The position numbers and the translations under genes are program-made. A DNA stretch of 64,000 bases from Euryhalocaulis sp050486445 (GTDB lineage: Bacteria; Pseudomonadota; Alphaproteobacteria; Caulobacterales; Maricaulaceae), in NCBI GenBank assembly GCA_050486445.1, contig JBJHDH010000006.1, forward strand, positions 1-64,000, read 5' to 3'. The notes under the pieces were generated by a model, which worked only from the letters and a program-made list of their open reading frames with translations, was not told the DNA's origin and did no database searches. Each line of letters begins with the position of its first letter. Position 1 is the stretch's first letter. Shown piece by piece: positions 18,437-25,563 of the stretch.

Positions 18437-19138
18437 ATGAGCGATCCGCGCCCCGGCGATTCACGTCTGATTATTGCGCTGGACCTGCCCGATCCGCACG
18501 CGGCGCGGGCGCTGACCGACCGGCTTGGCCCGCGCGTCTCCTTCTACAAGATCGGGCTTCAGCTTCTGCCGATTGGCGGGATGGATCTGGCCCAGAGCCT
18601 GCGCGCCGAACGCAAGAAAGTGTTTCTGGATTTCAAGCTGCTTGATATCGGCGCGACGGTGGAAAAGGCCACACGCTCCATCGCCGGCGCCGGCGCCGAT
18701 CTGCTGACCGTGCATGCCGAGCCCGAGGCGATGAAAGCCGCCGTGCGCGGGCGTGGCGACAGCGCGCTGAAGCTGCTCGCCGTCACCGTGCTCACCTCCT
18801 ATGACGACGCGATGCTGGACGAGATCGGCTATCGCTATGGCGCGCGCGATCTGGTGCTGCGCCGCGCCGGTCAGGCGCTGGAATGCGGTATGGACGGCGT
18901 GGTGGCGAGCCCGCTGGAGACCGCCATGCTGCGCGCCGAATTCGGCGATGATTTTCTGATTGTGACGCCGGGCGTGCGGCCCGCGGGCGCGGCGCCGGAC
19001 GACCAGAAGCGCGCCGCGGCCCCTGCCGATGCGCTGCGCGCCGGGGCCAGCCATCTGGTGGTTGGCCGCCCGGTGACGGCGGCGGACGATCCCTGCGCGG
19101 CGGCGGACGCCATGCTGGCGGAGATGGCGGCCGCCTGA
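18437..19138 (+). CDS. pyrF: Orotidine 5'-phosphate decarboxylase
   Basis: Last step of UMP synthesis. The 233-residue TIM-barrel protein shows the catalytic FLDFKLLDIGATVEKA segment (residues 57-72, with the Asp-x-Lys-x-x-Asp tetrad core), TVHAEPEAMKAA, and the phosphate-gripper region LVVGRPVTAADDP near the C terminus. A ribosome site AAGGAA precedes the ATG. It stands alone on the + strand and is followed by a terminator-like hairpin. pyrC is also in this window (56.9 kb). Confidence 0.97.
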   Translation: MSDPRPGDSRLIIALDLPDPHAARALTDRLGPRVSFYKIGLQLLPIGGMDLAQSLRAERKKVFLDFKLLDIGATVEKATRSIAGAGADLLTVHAEPEAMKAAVRGRGDSALKLLAVTVLTSYDDAMLDEIGYRYGARDLVLRRAGQALECGMDGVVASPLETAMLRAEFGDDFLIVTPGVRPAGAAPDDQKRAAAPADALRAGASHLVVGRPVTAADDPCAAADAMLAEMAAA

Positions 19139-19176
19139 CGCGCCGCCCGCCGGCGCGCCGCCATCTCCTCACGCTG

Positions 19177-19194
19177 CGCCGCCTGCGGCGTTTT
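19177..19194 (+). terminator. Short terminator-like hairpin after pyrF
   Basis: Stem CGCCG/CGGCG (19177-19181, 19186-19190) with loop CCTG and the run TTTT directly after. It lies 39 bases past the pyrF stop. The stem is short but very GC rich. Confidence 0.5.
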
Positions 19195-19255
19195 CAGGAG
19201 GGCGGATCGAAACGCCGCCCGGGCAGCGTGTCCCCGTGGTTTTCCGGCCCTCTGT

Positions 19256-19819
19256 TCAGGCCGCCTGGCCGCGATGCTTGCCCTCGCCGATTTCCTCGAT
19301 CAGCTTGCGATTGAAAGCAGGCAGATCTTCGGGCGTGCGCGAGGTGACAAGGCCGCTATCGACCACCACCTCTTCGTCGCGCACATCGGCGCCGGCCAGG
19401 CGCAAATCGTTCTGCACCACTTTCACCGCGGTCATGGTCCGCCCGTCGCATACGCCGGCGGTCAGAAGCACCTGCGGCCCGTGGCAGATCGCGCCCACCG
19501 GTTTTTTCTGCTCGAAGAAATCGCGGACAAAGCGCACCGCCTGCGGCTCGCCGCGCAGCTCATCCGGGCTGAATACGCCGCCGGGAACCAGCAGCGCGTC
19601 ATAATCCTCCGCCCGGGCGTCCTGTACGGTCTTTTCCGCTGTCGCCTTGCGGCCTTTTTCCATGTGTTTCAGGCCCTGGATCGCGCCGGTTTTCAGGCTC
19701 ACCACCTCAATCTCGGCGCCTTCGTCCTCCAGCGCTTCTTTCGGCTCGAAAAATTCCGATTCCTCGAATCCGTCGGCGATCAGGATCGCCACTTTCCTGT
19801 CCTTCACGCGATCGCCCAT
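19256..19819 (-). CDS. DJ-1/PfpI family protein (YhbO/YajL-like)
   Basis: A class I glutamine amidotransferase-like protein of the DJ-1/PfpI group, whose members are described as chaperones, glyoxalases or stress-related deglycases. The ATG at 19819 follows a GGAGG ribosome site by 8 bases and gives 187 residues. The nucleophile elbow AICHGPQVL contains the cysteine (near residue 114) followed by His, and the acidic partner is in ADGFEESEF near residue 17. VPGGVFSPDELRG is the other family signature. It is isolated, downstream of two palindromic repeats that separate it from dut. Confidence 0.92.
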   Translation of the reverse strand: MGDRVKDRKVAILIADGFEESEFFEPKEALEDEGAEIEVVSLKTGAIQGLKHMEKGRKATAEKTVQDARAEDYDALLVPGGVFSPDELRGEPQAVRFVRDFFEQKKPVGAICHGPQVLLTAGVCDGRTMTAVKVVQNDLRLAGADVRDEEVVVDSGLVTSRTPEDLPAFNRKLIEEIGEGKHRGQAA

Positions 19820-19952
19820 GGCGCCGCCTCCTGTGTTTTGCGGGAACGACACCGCATGCAACGGCGGGGGCGCGGGCGGCGTTCCCGCCCGGCGCGGTCA
19901 ATCGCAGCAGGAAAGACAGATGAGAGGAAAGAAGGGGAGGAAAAGAGTCCTA

Positions 19953-20009
19953 GGGCAAAATCCATCTGGATTGAATCTGCCGATTCAATCCAGATGGATA
20001 AATTTGCCC
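19953..20009. repeat. Long palindromic intergenic element
   Basis: About 25 complementary bases on each side of a TGCC-like centre: GGGCAAAATCCATCTGGATT at the left and its complement, ending GATGGATAAATTTGCCC, at the right. The arms are interrupted by only one or two extra bases. This matches a palindrome type common between genes of alphaproteobacteria. It lies between the DJ-1 gene and dut, next to a second, different palindrome. Confidence 0.8.
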
Positions 20010-20021
20010 GATCCAAAGTGT

Positions 20022-20053
20022 AGAGCATGATCCACGAAGGTGGATCATGCTCT
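20022..20053. repeat. Perfect 14-bp palindrome at the dut stop codon
   Basis: AGAGCATGATCCAC (20022-20035) pairs perfectly with 20040-20053 around GAAG. On the minus strand the element begins inside the TAG stop codon of dut (20052-20054). It is the AGAGCATGATCC family, related to 39824-39855 and 40564-40619. Confidence 0.85.
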
Positions 20054-20510
20054 AGCGGCCGGTTGAGCCGAAGCCGCCTTCGCCGCGCGCGGTCTCGTCC
20101 AGCGCATTGACGGTGACAAACGCGGCGCGCGTGACCGGGGCGACCACCATCTGGGCGATGCGCTCGCCGCGCCGCACGATAAAGGGCGCGGCGCCGAGAT
20201 TGATGAGGATGATCTTCACCTCGCCGCGATAGTCGGAATCAATGGTGCCGGGCGTATTGAGGCAGGTGATCCCGTCCTTGATGGCCAGGCCCGAGCGAGG
20301 CCGGATTTGCGCCTCGAAGCCCGGCGGCAGCGCCATCGCCAGCCCGGTGGGGATCAGCGCGCGCGCGCCGGGAGCCAGAACCACCGGCGCGTCTTCCGGC
20401 ACGGCGGCGCAGAGATCGACGCCCGCCGCCTCGCCCGTCTTGTATTGCGGCAGATCCAGCCCGGCGAAATGCGGCAGGCGCAGCAGGGAGACGGTCGGCG
20501 TCTGGGTCAT
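20052..20510 (-). CDS. dut: dUTP diphosphatase (dUTPase)
   Basis: Hydrolyses dUTP to dUMP and keeps uracil out of DNA. The ATG at 20510 gives 152 residues, the usual trimeric dUTPase length. Motifs are AAGVDLCA (motif 1), IRPRSGLAIK (motif 2), GTIDSDYRGEV (motif 3), RGERIAQMVV (motif 4) and RGEGGFGSTGR at the C terminus (motif 5). It follows coaBC by 25 bases, a common alphaproteobacterial pair. The stop codon lies at the first bases of a palindromic repeat. Confidence 0.97.
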   Translation of the reverse strand: MTQTPTVSLLRLPHFAGLDLPQYKTGEAAGVDLCAAVPEDAPVVLAPGARALIPTGLAMALPPGFEAQIRPRSGLAIKDGITCLNTPGTIDSDYRGEVKIILINLGAAPFIVRRGERIAQMVVAPVTRAAFVTVNALDETARGEGGFGSTGR

Positions 20511-20535
20511 TGTCTGTTCGCGTCGTCTGACTGGA

Positions 20536-21822
20536 TTATTCCGCCGCCTTGCGGCCGGCGGACGGGGTCTGAGTGAGAGTCTGGGCGATGCGCGCGGCCA
20601 GCCGGCGGGCGACCTCATCCTTGGCGAGGCGCGGCCAGGCCTCCTCGCCGCTTTCAGTGACCAGAACCACGGTATTCGCCGTGCCGCCCATGACGCCGCG
20701 CGAACCATCGCCGCCGGAAACGTCGTTGGCGACGATCCAGTCGGCGCCCTTGGCGCGGCGCTTGGCGCGGGCATTGTCCAGCAAATTGTCTGTCTCCGCC
20801 GCGAAGCCGACCACCAGCGCCGGGCGGCCCTCTGCCCGAAGGCCGACGCTGGCCAGAATGTCCGGATTTTCCGCCAGCGCCAGCGGCGCGGCGGGTCCGG
20901 CGGATTTCTTTCGCTTGTGAAGTTCCTGCGCCGCAGGGCGCCAGTCCGCCACCGCCGCCACACCCACGAATATGTCCGCCGGCAGGGCCCTCTCGACCGC
21001 ATCCGCCATCTGGCGGGCGGATTCGACCCCGATAAACTTCATACCCGAAGGAGTTTCCAGCGCTGTGGGGCCGGAGACCAGAGTGACCTCCGCGCCCAGC
21101 GCCGCCAGCGCCGCCGCCACGGCATAGCCTTGCCGGCCGGAGGAGCGCGCCGCCAGATAGCGCACCGGGTCCAGCGCCTCCCAGGTGGGGCCGGCGGTCA
21201 CCACCGCCCGGCGCCCGGCCAGCACTCGTCCTTCAGGCTTTGCGCCGGAATGGGCGCCGGGGCCGGGCAGGTCCAGAATCGCGTCCAGGATCGCCGCCGG
21301 CTCGGCCATCCGGCCCATGCCGAACTCGCCGCAGGCCATCTCGCCCGGCTCCGGCCCGGAAAAATGCACGCCATCGGCGCGCAGCGTCTCCAGATTGCGG
21401 CGCACGGCGGGATGCTCCCACATGCGCACATTCATCGCCGGGGCCATGAGGATGGGTTTGTCGGTCGCCAGCAGGGCCGTGGAGGCCAGATCGTCCGCCA
21501 GGCCATTTGCGCATTTGCCCATCAGATCGGCCGTGGCCGGGGCGACGACCACCAGATCGGCGCTGCGCGACAGTTCGATATGGCCCATCTCCGCCTCGCC
21601 GGTCAGCGAGAACAGGTCGTCATGCACCGGCTCGCCCGACAAAGCCGCGGCGGACATCGGCGTGACAAATTCCTTGCCGGCGCGGGTCAGGATGACGCGC
21701 ACGCCGATCCCGCGCCCGCGCAACAGGCGGATCAGCTCCAGCGATTTATAGGCCGCGATCCCGCCGCCGATGACGAGCAGGACGGAACGCGGCGGAAGGG
21801 GGCGCATCTGGCCGGTTTCCAT
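20536..21822 (-). CDS. coaBC: Bifunctional phosphopantothenoylcysteine decarboxylase/phosphopantothenate-cysteine ligase
   Basis: Two consecutive steps of coenzyme A synthesis. The N-terminal flavodoxin-like CoaC domain (about residues 10-190) has GGGIAAYKSLELIRLLR, the catalytic His in GHIELSR and the substrate motif APAMNVRMW. The C-terminal CoaB domain (about 200-415) has TAGPTWEALDPVRYLAARSSG, the ligase signature, and VVGFAAET. The 428-residue length is standard. It is in an operon with dut. Confidence 0.97.
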   Translation of the reverse strand: METGQMRPLPPRSVLLVIGGGIAAYKSLELIRLLRGRGIGVRVILTRAGKEFVTPMSAAALSGEPVHDDLFSLTGEAEMGHIELSRSADLVVVAPATADLMGKCANGLADDLASTALLATDKPILMAPAMNVRMWEHPAVRRNLETLRADGVHFSGPEPGEMACGEFGMGRMAEPAAILDAILDLPGPGAHSGAKPEGRVLAGRRAVVTAGPTWEALDPVRYLAARSSGRQGYAVAAALAALGAEVTLVSGPTALETPSGMKFIGVESARQMADAVERALPADIFVGVAAVADWRPAAQELHKRKKSAGPAAPLALAENPDILASVGLRAEGRPALVVGFAAETDNLLDNARAKRRAKGADWIVANDVSGGDGSRGVMGGTANTVVLVTESGEEAWPRLAKDEVARRLAARIAQTLTQTPSAGRKAAE

Positions 21823-21940
21823 GCCGGCCTACCTAGCAGGAACGGGCGGATGGGGACAGGCGGGCGCGCGGGAGGGCGGGCCTGCGGCGCCGCGTCCCGC
21901 CCGGCTCGACGGCGGGCAGGATTGGCCCTAAGACGCATGC

Positions 21941-22156
21941 ATGCAGATTCAGCCTATCGACATTGTGCTGTTCATCGCGCTGGCCGCGGTCTTTATCACG
22001 CTCTGTTTCGGCCTGTATTCGCTGATGAAGGGCGGCAAATATGCGCGCAGCAATTCCAACAAGCTGATGCGCCTGCGCGTGGCGCTGCAATTCATCGCGG
22101 TCATTATCCTGGTCGCCGCCTTCTGGATGAAGCGCGGCGGCGGTTTCGGCGGCTGA
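21941..22156 (+). CDS. Twin-transmembrane-helix small protein, HIG1 domain
   Basis: A 71-residue membrane protein with two helices (about residues 8-29 and 46-63) joined by a basic loop containing GGKYARSNSNKLMRLRVALQ. This is the hypoxia-induced-protein conserved region found in small alphaproteobacterial proteins and in mitochondrial HIG1/Rcf1, which associate with cytochrome c oxidase. A role in respiratory complex assembly is inference from the family. It is divergent from coaBC and followed by the tandem repeat array. Confidence 0.85.
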   Translation: MQIQPIDIVLFIALAAVFITLCFGLYSLMKGGKYARSNSNKLMRLRVALQFIAVIILVAAFWMKRGGGFGG

Positions 22157-22206
22157 ACGCCAGAGCCTGCCGTCCATCAGCCAGCCGTCCGTCGCTTTTA
22201 TTTGTC

Positions 22207-22497
22207 GCGTTTCCGGACGGCGAACCGGCCCCATCCTGAACTTGCCGAAGGACCACTTCGCCTGGAAACGCTCTATTTGGCTTGCCGCGTTTCCGGACGG
22301 CGAACCGGGTTCCACTTCGCCTGGAAACGCTCTTTTATTTGTCGCGTTTCCGGACGGCGAACCGGGTTCCACTTCACCTGGAAACGCTCTTTGTTGCCGC
22401 GTTTCCGGACGGCGAACCGGGTTCCACTTCACCTGGAAACGCTCTTTGTTGCCGCGTTTCCGGACGGCGAACCGGTTCCCACTTCGCCTGGAAACGC
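22207..22497. repeat. Five-copy tandem array of a dispersed palindromic repeat
   Basis: Five copies of the GCGTTTCC...GGAAACGC element: 22207-22271, 22287-22330, 22344-22387, 22399-22442 and 22454-22497. Copies 2-5 are 44 bases each and start every 55-57 bases, separated by short CTCTTT-like spacers. Copy 1 carries about 20 extra bases in the middle. Copies 3 and 4 are identical over their length; others differ by a few bases. This fills the only stretch above 300 bases without a gene (22157-22497). The last copy ends exactly at the stop codon of the next minus-strand gene. Confidence 0.92.
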
Positions 22498-22707
22498 TTA
22501 GACCCCCGGCAGCGATGGATCGCGCACGCGGCGCGCGGCGCGCACGGCGGCGGATTTCAGTTCGCCGCTTTCGCCCTCCGGCGCCGCGTGTTCGCGCAGG
22601 CGGCGGTCCAGCCTCGCGGCCCGGGCCGTCTTTTCCTCATGTTCCCCGGCGTCGCCCGCGACGATGTCGCGCCGGGCAATTTCAGGATTTTTCGTCTTCA
22701 TCGTCAT
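22498..22707 (-). CDS. Small charged hypothetical protein
   Basis: 69 residues, not recognised. The sequence is very hydrophilic, rich in Arg, Glu and Ala, with no cysteine, signal peptide or membrane helix; it is probably helical or disordered. The start codon overlaps the stop of the gene upstream (ATGA), which supports translation as a pair. The stop codon TAA is the first triplet of the adjoining palindromic repeat array. The function is unknown. Confidence 0.5.
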   Translation of the reverse strand: MTMKTKNPEIARRDIVAGDAGEHEEKTARAARLDRRLREHAAPEGESGELKSAAVRAARRVRDPSLPGV

Positions 22708-23027
22708 GCCCTTTCATTTCCCGCGCGGGGCGCCCGGCCCCGCCGGGGCGGGGTCTGATCTTCCCACGGTTTTTCATCCGATTTGTGATAACGGCCTCGG
22801 CCGGGGCCGGAGGCCTCTTCTTCCTGATGGCGCGCGCCGACCGATTGCGCCGCATGGCCGCCACCGCGCGTGCCGCGAATGTTCGGGTCTGCGAGATCGG
22901 CGTCCAGCGCCGCGGGATCGCGCAGCATCTCTTCGCGTGTCGTGGGCTGGCCGGCCATGCCGGAATGCTTGCCCTTGCCGGTGGGTTCTCGCCCGTTCTC
23001 GCGCGGTGTCTTGCTCTGTCCGGTCAT
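22704..23027 (-). CDS. Hydrophilic hypothetical protein, probably disordered
   Basis: The ATG at 23027 has a GGGAGG ribosome site 6 bases upstream and gives 107 residues. The protein is rich in Gly, Arg, Glu, Pro and Lys with no hydrophobic core, which suggests intrinsic disorder. Phrases such as GKGKHSGMAGQPTTREEMLR resemble small stress-related hydrophilic proteins, but I do not recognise the family. The upstream in-frame extension is less likely. It is translationally coupled to the 69-residue gene after it. Confidence 0.6.
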   Translation of the reverse strand: MTGQSKTPRENGREPTGKGKHSGMAGQPTTREEMLRDPAALDADLADPNIRGTRGGGHAAQSVGARHQEEEASGPGRGRYHKSDEKPWEDQTPPRRGRAPRAGNERA

Positions 23028-23121
23028 AAATGGCCTCCCGTTTCGCCGGAAGGATTCAACCGGCGCCGCGCCGCGCGGTTCCGCGCCGGGTTCAGTGGAG
23101 GTCAGCAAGGGTCAGCGTAAA

Positions 23122-23436
23122 TCAATCAGCGCCGGGTTCGGCCAGCGCATCGGCGCGAATGTCGAGCACGATCTCCCCGAACCGCTCTTCGATACAATCC
23201 TGCATGGTTTTGAAGCAGGGCAGGGAGAAGAAATCATTGTCCGCGAAGCACGCCTTGCGCGCCGCCTCGTCCGGCCAGCTCGCATAGGACCAGTAGGTTC
23301 CATCCCCGGCGCGGTGCAGCCGCGCGCCATGGGAGGCGCAGCGCCCGTGAATCAGCCGCGTGCCCTCCAGCCAGCTTTGCTCGAAATCTGCCTCGCGGCC
23401 CGGTTTGATACGCCAGCGATAGAGGACGGCGCTCAT
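23122..23436 (-). CDS. Antibiotic biosynthesis monooxygenase (ABM)-fold protein
   Basis: 104 residues with the dimeric alpha/beta ABM-like pattern: MSAVLYRWRIKPGREADFEQ at the start (first strand and helix) and later YWSYASWPDEAARKACFADN. ABM proteins act as small oxygenases or as ligand-binding proteins; no substrate can be assigned. Its start overlaps the rlmN stop by four bases (ATGA), so it is translated with rlmN. Confidence 0.75.
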   Translation of the reverse strand: MSAVLYRWRIKPGREADFEQSWLEGTRLIHGRCASHGARLHRAGDGTYWSYASWPDEAARKACFADNDFFSLPCFKTMQDCIEERFGEIVLDIRADALAEPGAD

Positions 23437-24614
23437 GTCTCCGCTGATGCGGGCTGAACAGTCTGCGCGGCCTCAGCCTTTTTCCGTTCACTCGCGCGGA
23501 GTTTTTTCGACTCGCTGCGGAGCTGGCCGCAGGCGGCGAGGATGTCGCGACCGCGCGGCGTGCGGATCGGGCTGGCGTAGCCGGCGCGGTTCAGTACCTC
23601 GGCGAAGGCTTCGATGGTCTCCCAGTCGCTGCATTCATAAGGCGAGCCCGGCCAGGGATTGAACGGGATCAGATTGATCTTGGCCGGCACGCCTTTCAGC
23701 AGCCGCACCAGCGCCTTCGCCTCGGGCAGTGAGTCGTTGACGCCCTTCAGCATCACATATTCGAACGTGACGCGGCGGGCGTTGGAAAGGCCGGGCCAGG
23801 CGCGGATCGCGTCCATCAGTTCGGCAATGGGATATTTGCGGTTCAGCGGCACCAGCACATCGCGCAGTTCGTCGTTTGTCGCGTGCAGGCTGATGGCGAG
23901 CATCGCATTGGTGCGCGCGCCCAGTTCCGGGATTTTTGGCACAACCCCGGCGGTGGAAACGGTGATGCGGCGGCGGCTGATGGAGAGGCCGTCGCCATCG
24001 GCGATGGTCTCGATCGCATCGGCGACATGATCGAGATTATAGAGCGGCTCGCCCATGCCCATGAACACGATATTGGTCAGGCGGCGGTTCTCGTTACTGG
24101 TTGGCCATTCGCCCAGATGGTCGCGCGCGACCATCACCTGCGCCACAATCTCCGCCGCTGTCAGATTGCGCACCAGCGCCTGCGTGCCGGTATGGCAGAA
24201 GGTGCAGTTCAGCGTGCAGCCGACCTGGCTGGAGACGCAGAGCGCGCCGGCCTTGCCGACGTCCGGGATGAACACGGTCTCCGCCTCGACGCCGGGAGCG
24301 AAACGGATCAGGAATTTCACCACGCCGTCATTGCTGATCTGCTTGTCGATGATTTCCGGCCGGTCCAGCGTGAAGCGTTCGGCCAGCAGAGCGCGCAGAT
24401 CCTTGGCCACGTCGGTCATCGCGGCGAAATCCATGACGCCGTAATGATAGATCCAGCGCCAGAGCTGGCTGGCGCGCATTTTCGCTTTTTTCGCGTCGAC
24501 GCCGATGCCGGTCAGCGCCGCGCGCAATTGTTCGCGCGTCATGCCGACAAGGCTGACAGGAGCTGGCGCCGCCGGTGCGGCGGGCGCGGGAAAACTGAGG
24601 TCGAGCGCGGTCAT
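23433..24614 (-). CDS. rlmN: 23S rRNA/tRNA (adenine-C2)-methyltransferase RlmN
   Basis: Dual-specificity radical SAM enzyme that methylates A2503 of 23S rRNA and A37 of some tRNAs. The radical SAM cluster motif CTLNCTFCHTG lies near residue 133. MGMGEPLYNLDHV and the SLHATNDELRDVLVPLNRKYP segment are family signatures, and the methyl-carrying cysteine lies near the C terminus in ILAACGQLR. The 393-residue protein has an Ala/Pro-rich N-terminal extension of about 25 residues and a basic C-terminal tail. It is coupled to the ABM gene. Confidence 0.97.
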   Translation of the reverse strand: MTALDLSFPAPAAPAAPAPVSLVGMTREQLRAALTGIGVDAKKAKMRASQLWRWIYHYGVMDFAAMTDVAKDLRALLAERFTLDRPEIIDKQISNDGVVKFLIRFAPGVEAETVFIPDVGKAGALCVSSQVGCTLNCTFCHTGTQALVRNLTAAEIVAQVMVARDHLGEWPTSNENRRLTNIVFMGMGEPLYNLDHVADAIETIADGDGLSISRRRITVSTAGVVPKIPELGARTNAMLAISLHATNDELRDVLVPLNRKYPIAELMDAIRAWPGLSNARRVTFEYVMLKGVNDSLPEAKALVRLLKGVPAKINLIPFNPWPGSPYECSDWETIEAFAEVLNRAGYASPIRTPRGRDILAACGQLRSESKKLRASERKKAEAAQTVQPASAET

Positions 24615-24687
24615 GTCCGGTCTGTCATCGTCTGCCTAGATGGCGGTTTCCCGGCCCCGCGTCCAGAAGCGGGGACTGCATGAGCGG

Positions 24688-25434
24688 TCAGGGCAGGACG
24701 TCGCGCAGCCGGTTTCCGCGCTGGCGTAATTGTTCGCTGGGCGGGATGCAGGCGCTTGTTCCAAGATTGGATTGCGGGCCGTCGCAGGCCTCGACCGGGT
24801 CCATCGCCACGCCGCGCGCGGCGCGGCGCGCCATCATGTCGCGCCAGGCCTGCTCCGCCTCCGGCGCCAGGCGTTCGACATTCTCCGTCACATAGATCGG
24901 GCCGACATCGGCGCAATAATCCTCATAGCGGATGTGCAGCGACAGGCACTCCACCGCATGGCCGAACGCCGCCAGGGTGCCGCGCTCGCGCCCGTCCCGA
25001 TAGCGCAGGCCGGGAATCGCGACGCCGCTGTCGCCCTCCGCCGGCGGCGCGATTGTTTGCGCCTCGCGCACCGGCGGCTCGGGCTGGGGCGCGGGCGCGG
25101 GCTCAGGCTCTGGCGCCGGCTCGGGAATGTCCGCCCGCGTTTCTGGCTCGGGCGGTGGAGCAGGCTCAGGTTCCGGCGGCGGGGGCGGCGGCTCTGGAGC
25201 TACAGGCTCTGGCGGCGGCGGGAGGGGCTCCGGCGGCGGCTCCAGCAGCAGCGGCGTCAGCTCCACGATCTGCACCGGCGGCTCTTGCGGCGGGGTTGCC
25301 GGGTCGCGCTGGGCGGCGACCTGAATGACGGCGATCAGCGCCAGATGCAGCGCCACGGAAGCGAAAAGGCCCGCCAACCGGGCGCGCCCGCCCGGCCCGC
25401 GCCCGTCCGCTCCGGATGCGCCGCGCCAAATCAT
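24688..25434 (-). CDS. Proline-rich TonB/TolA-like membrane protein with a four-cysteine C-terminal domain
   Basis: The ATG at 25434 gives 248 residues (another ATG lies 12 codons upstream). A short basic N terminus is followed by one helix (about residues 20-40, LFASVALHLALIAVIQV), then a Pro/Glu spacer (about 45-125), the arrangement of TonB and TolA. The C-terminal 110 residues, however, lack the TonB fold signature. They contain four cysteines (in AVECLSLH, YEDYCADVG, VEACDGP and TSACIPP), suggesting two periplasmic disulfides. It lies upstream of rlmN; no ExbB/ExbD genes are adjacent. Role unknown; anchoring across the periplasm is inference. Confidence 0.7.
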   Translation of the reverse strand: MIWRGASGADGRGPGGRARLAGLFASVALHLALIAVIQVAAQRDPATPPQEPPVQIVELTPLLLEPPPEPLPPPPEPVAPEPPPPPPEPEPAPPPEPETRADIPEPAPEPEPAPAPQPEPPVREAQTIAPPAEGDSGVAIPGLRYRDGRERGTLAAFGHAVECLSLHIRYEDYCADVGPIYVTENVERLAPEAEQAWRDMMARRAARGVAMDPVEACDGPQSNLGTSACIPPSEQLRQRGNRLRDVLP

Positions 25435-25517
25435 GGACCCAGTATGACGCGAAAATTGTGGCGGGGACATGATCCAATGAAGCTGTGGCGCGGCGCCGCT
25501 CAGGGTTCTGGTTTGCC

Positions 25518-25563
25518 GCGTTTTCGAACCGCAAAGCCGGTTCCCGCTTTTGCTGAAACCGCT
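25518..25563. repeat. Dispersed palindromic repeat at the purH stop codon
   Basis: A diverged copy of the GCGTTTCC family: GCGTTTTCGAACCGCAAAGC at the left and TTTTGCTGAAACCGC at the right. On the minus strand it begins directly after the purH stop codon (TGA then AGCGGTTTC). Confidence 0.7.

Noticed and set aside
22207..22497. CRISPR array
   Set aside because: The repeat is palindromic, 44 bases long with only 11-14-base spacers that are themselves nearly the same, and no cas genes are present; copies of it occur singly elsewhere in the window.
24688..25434. Annotation as TonB
   Set aside because: Only the N-terminal helix and proline-rich spacer match; the C-terminal domain has no TonB signature and no ExbB/ExbD is nearby.
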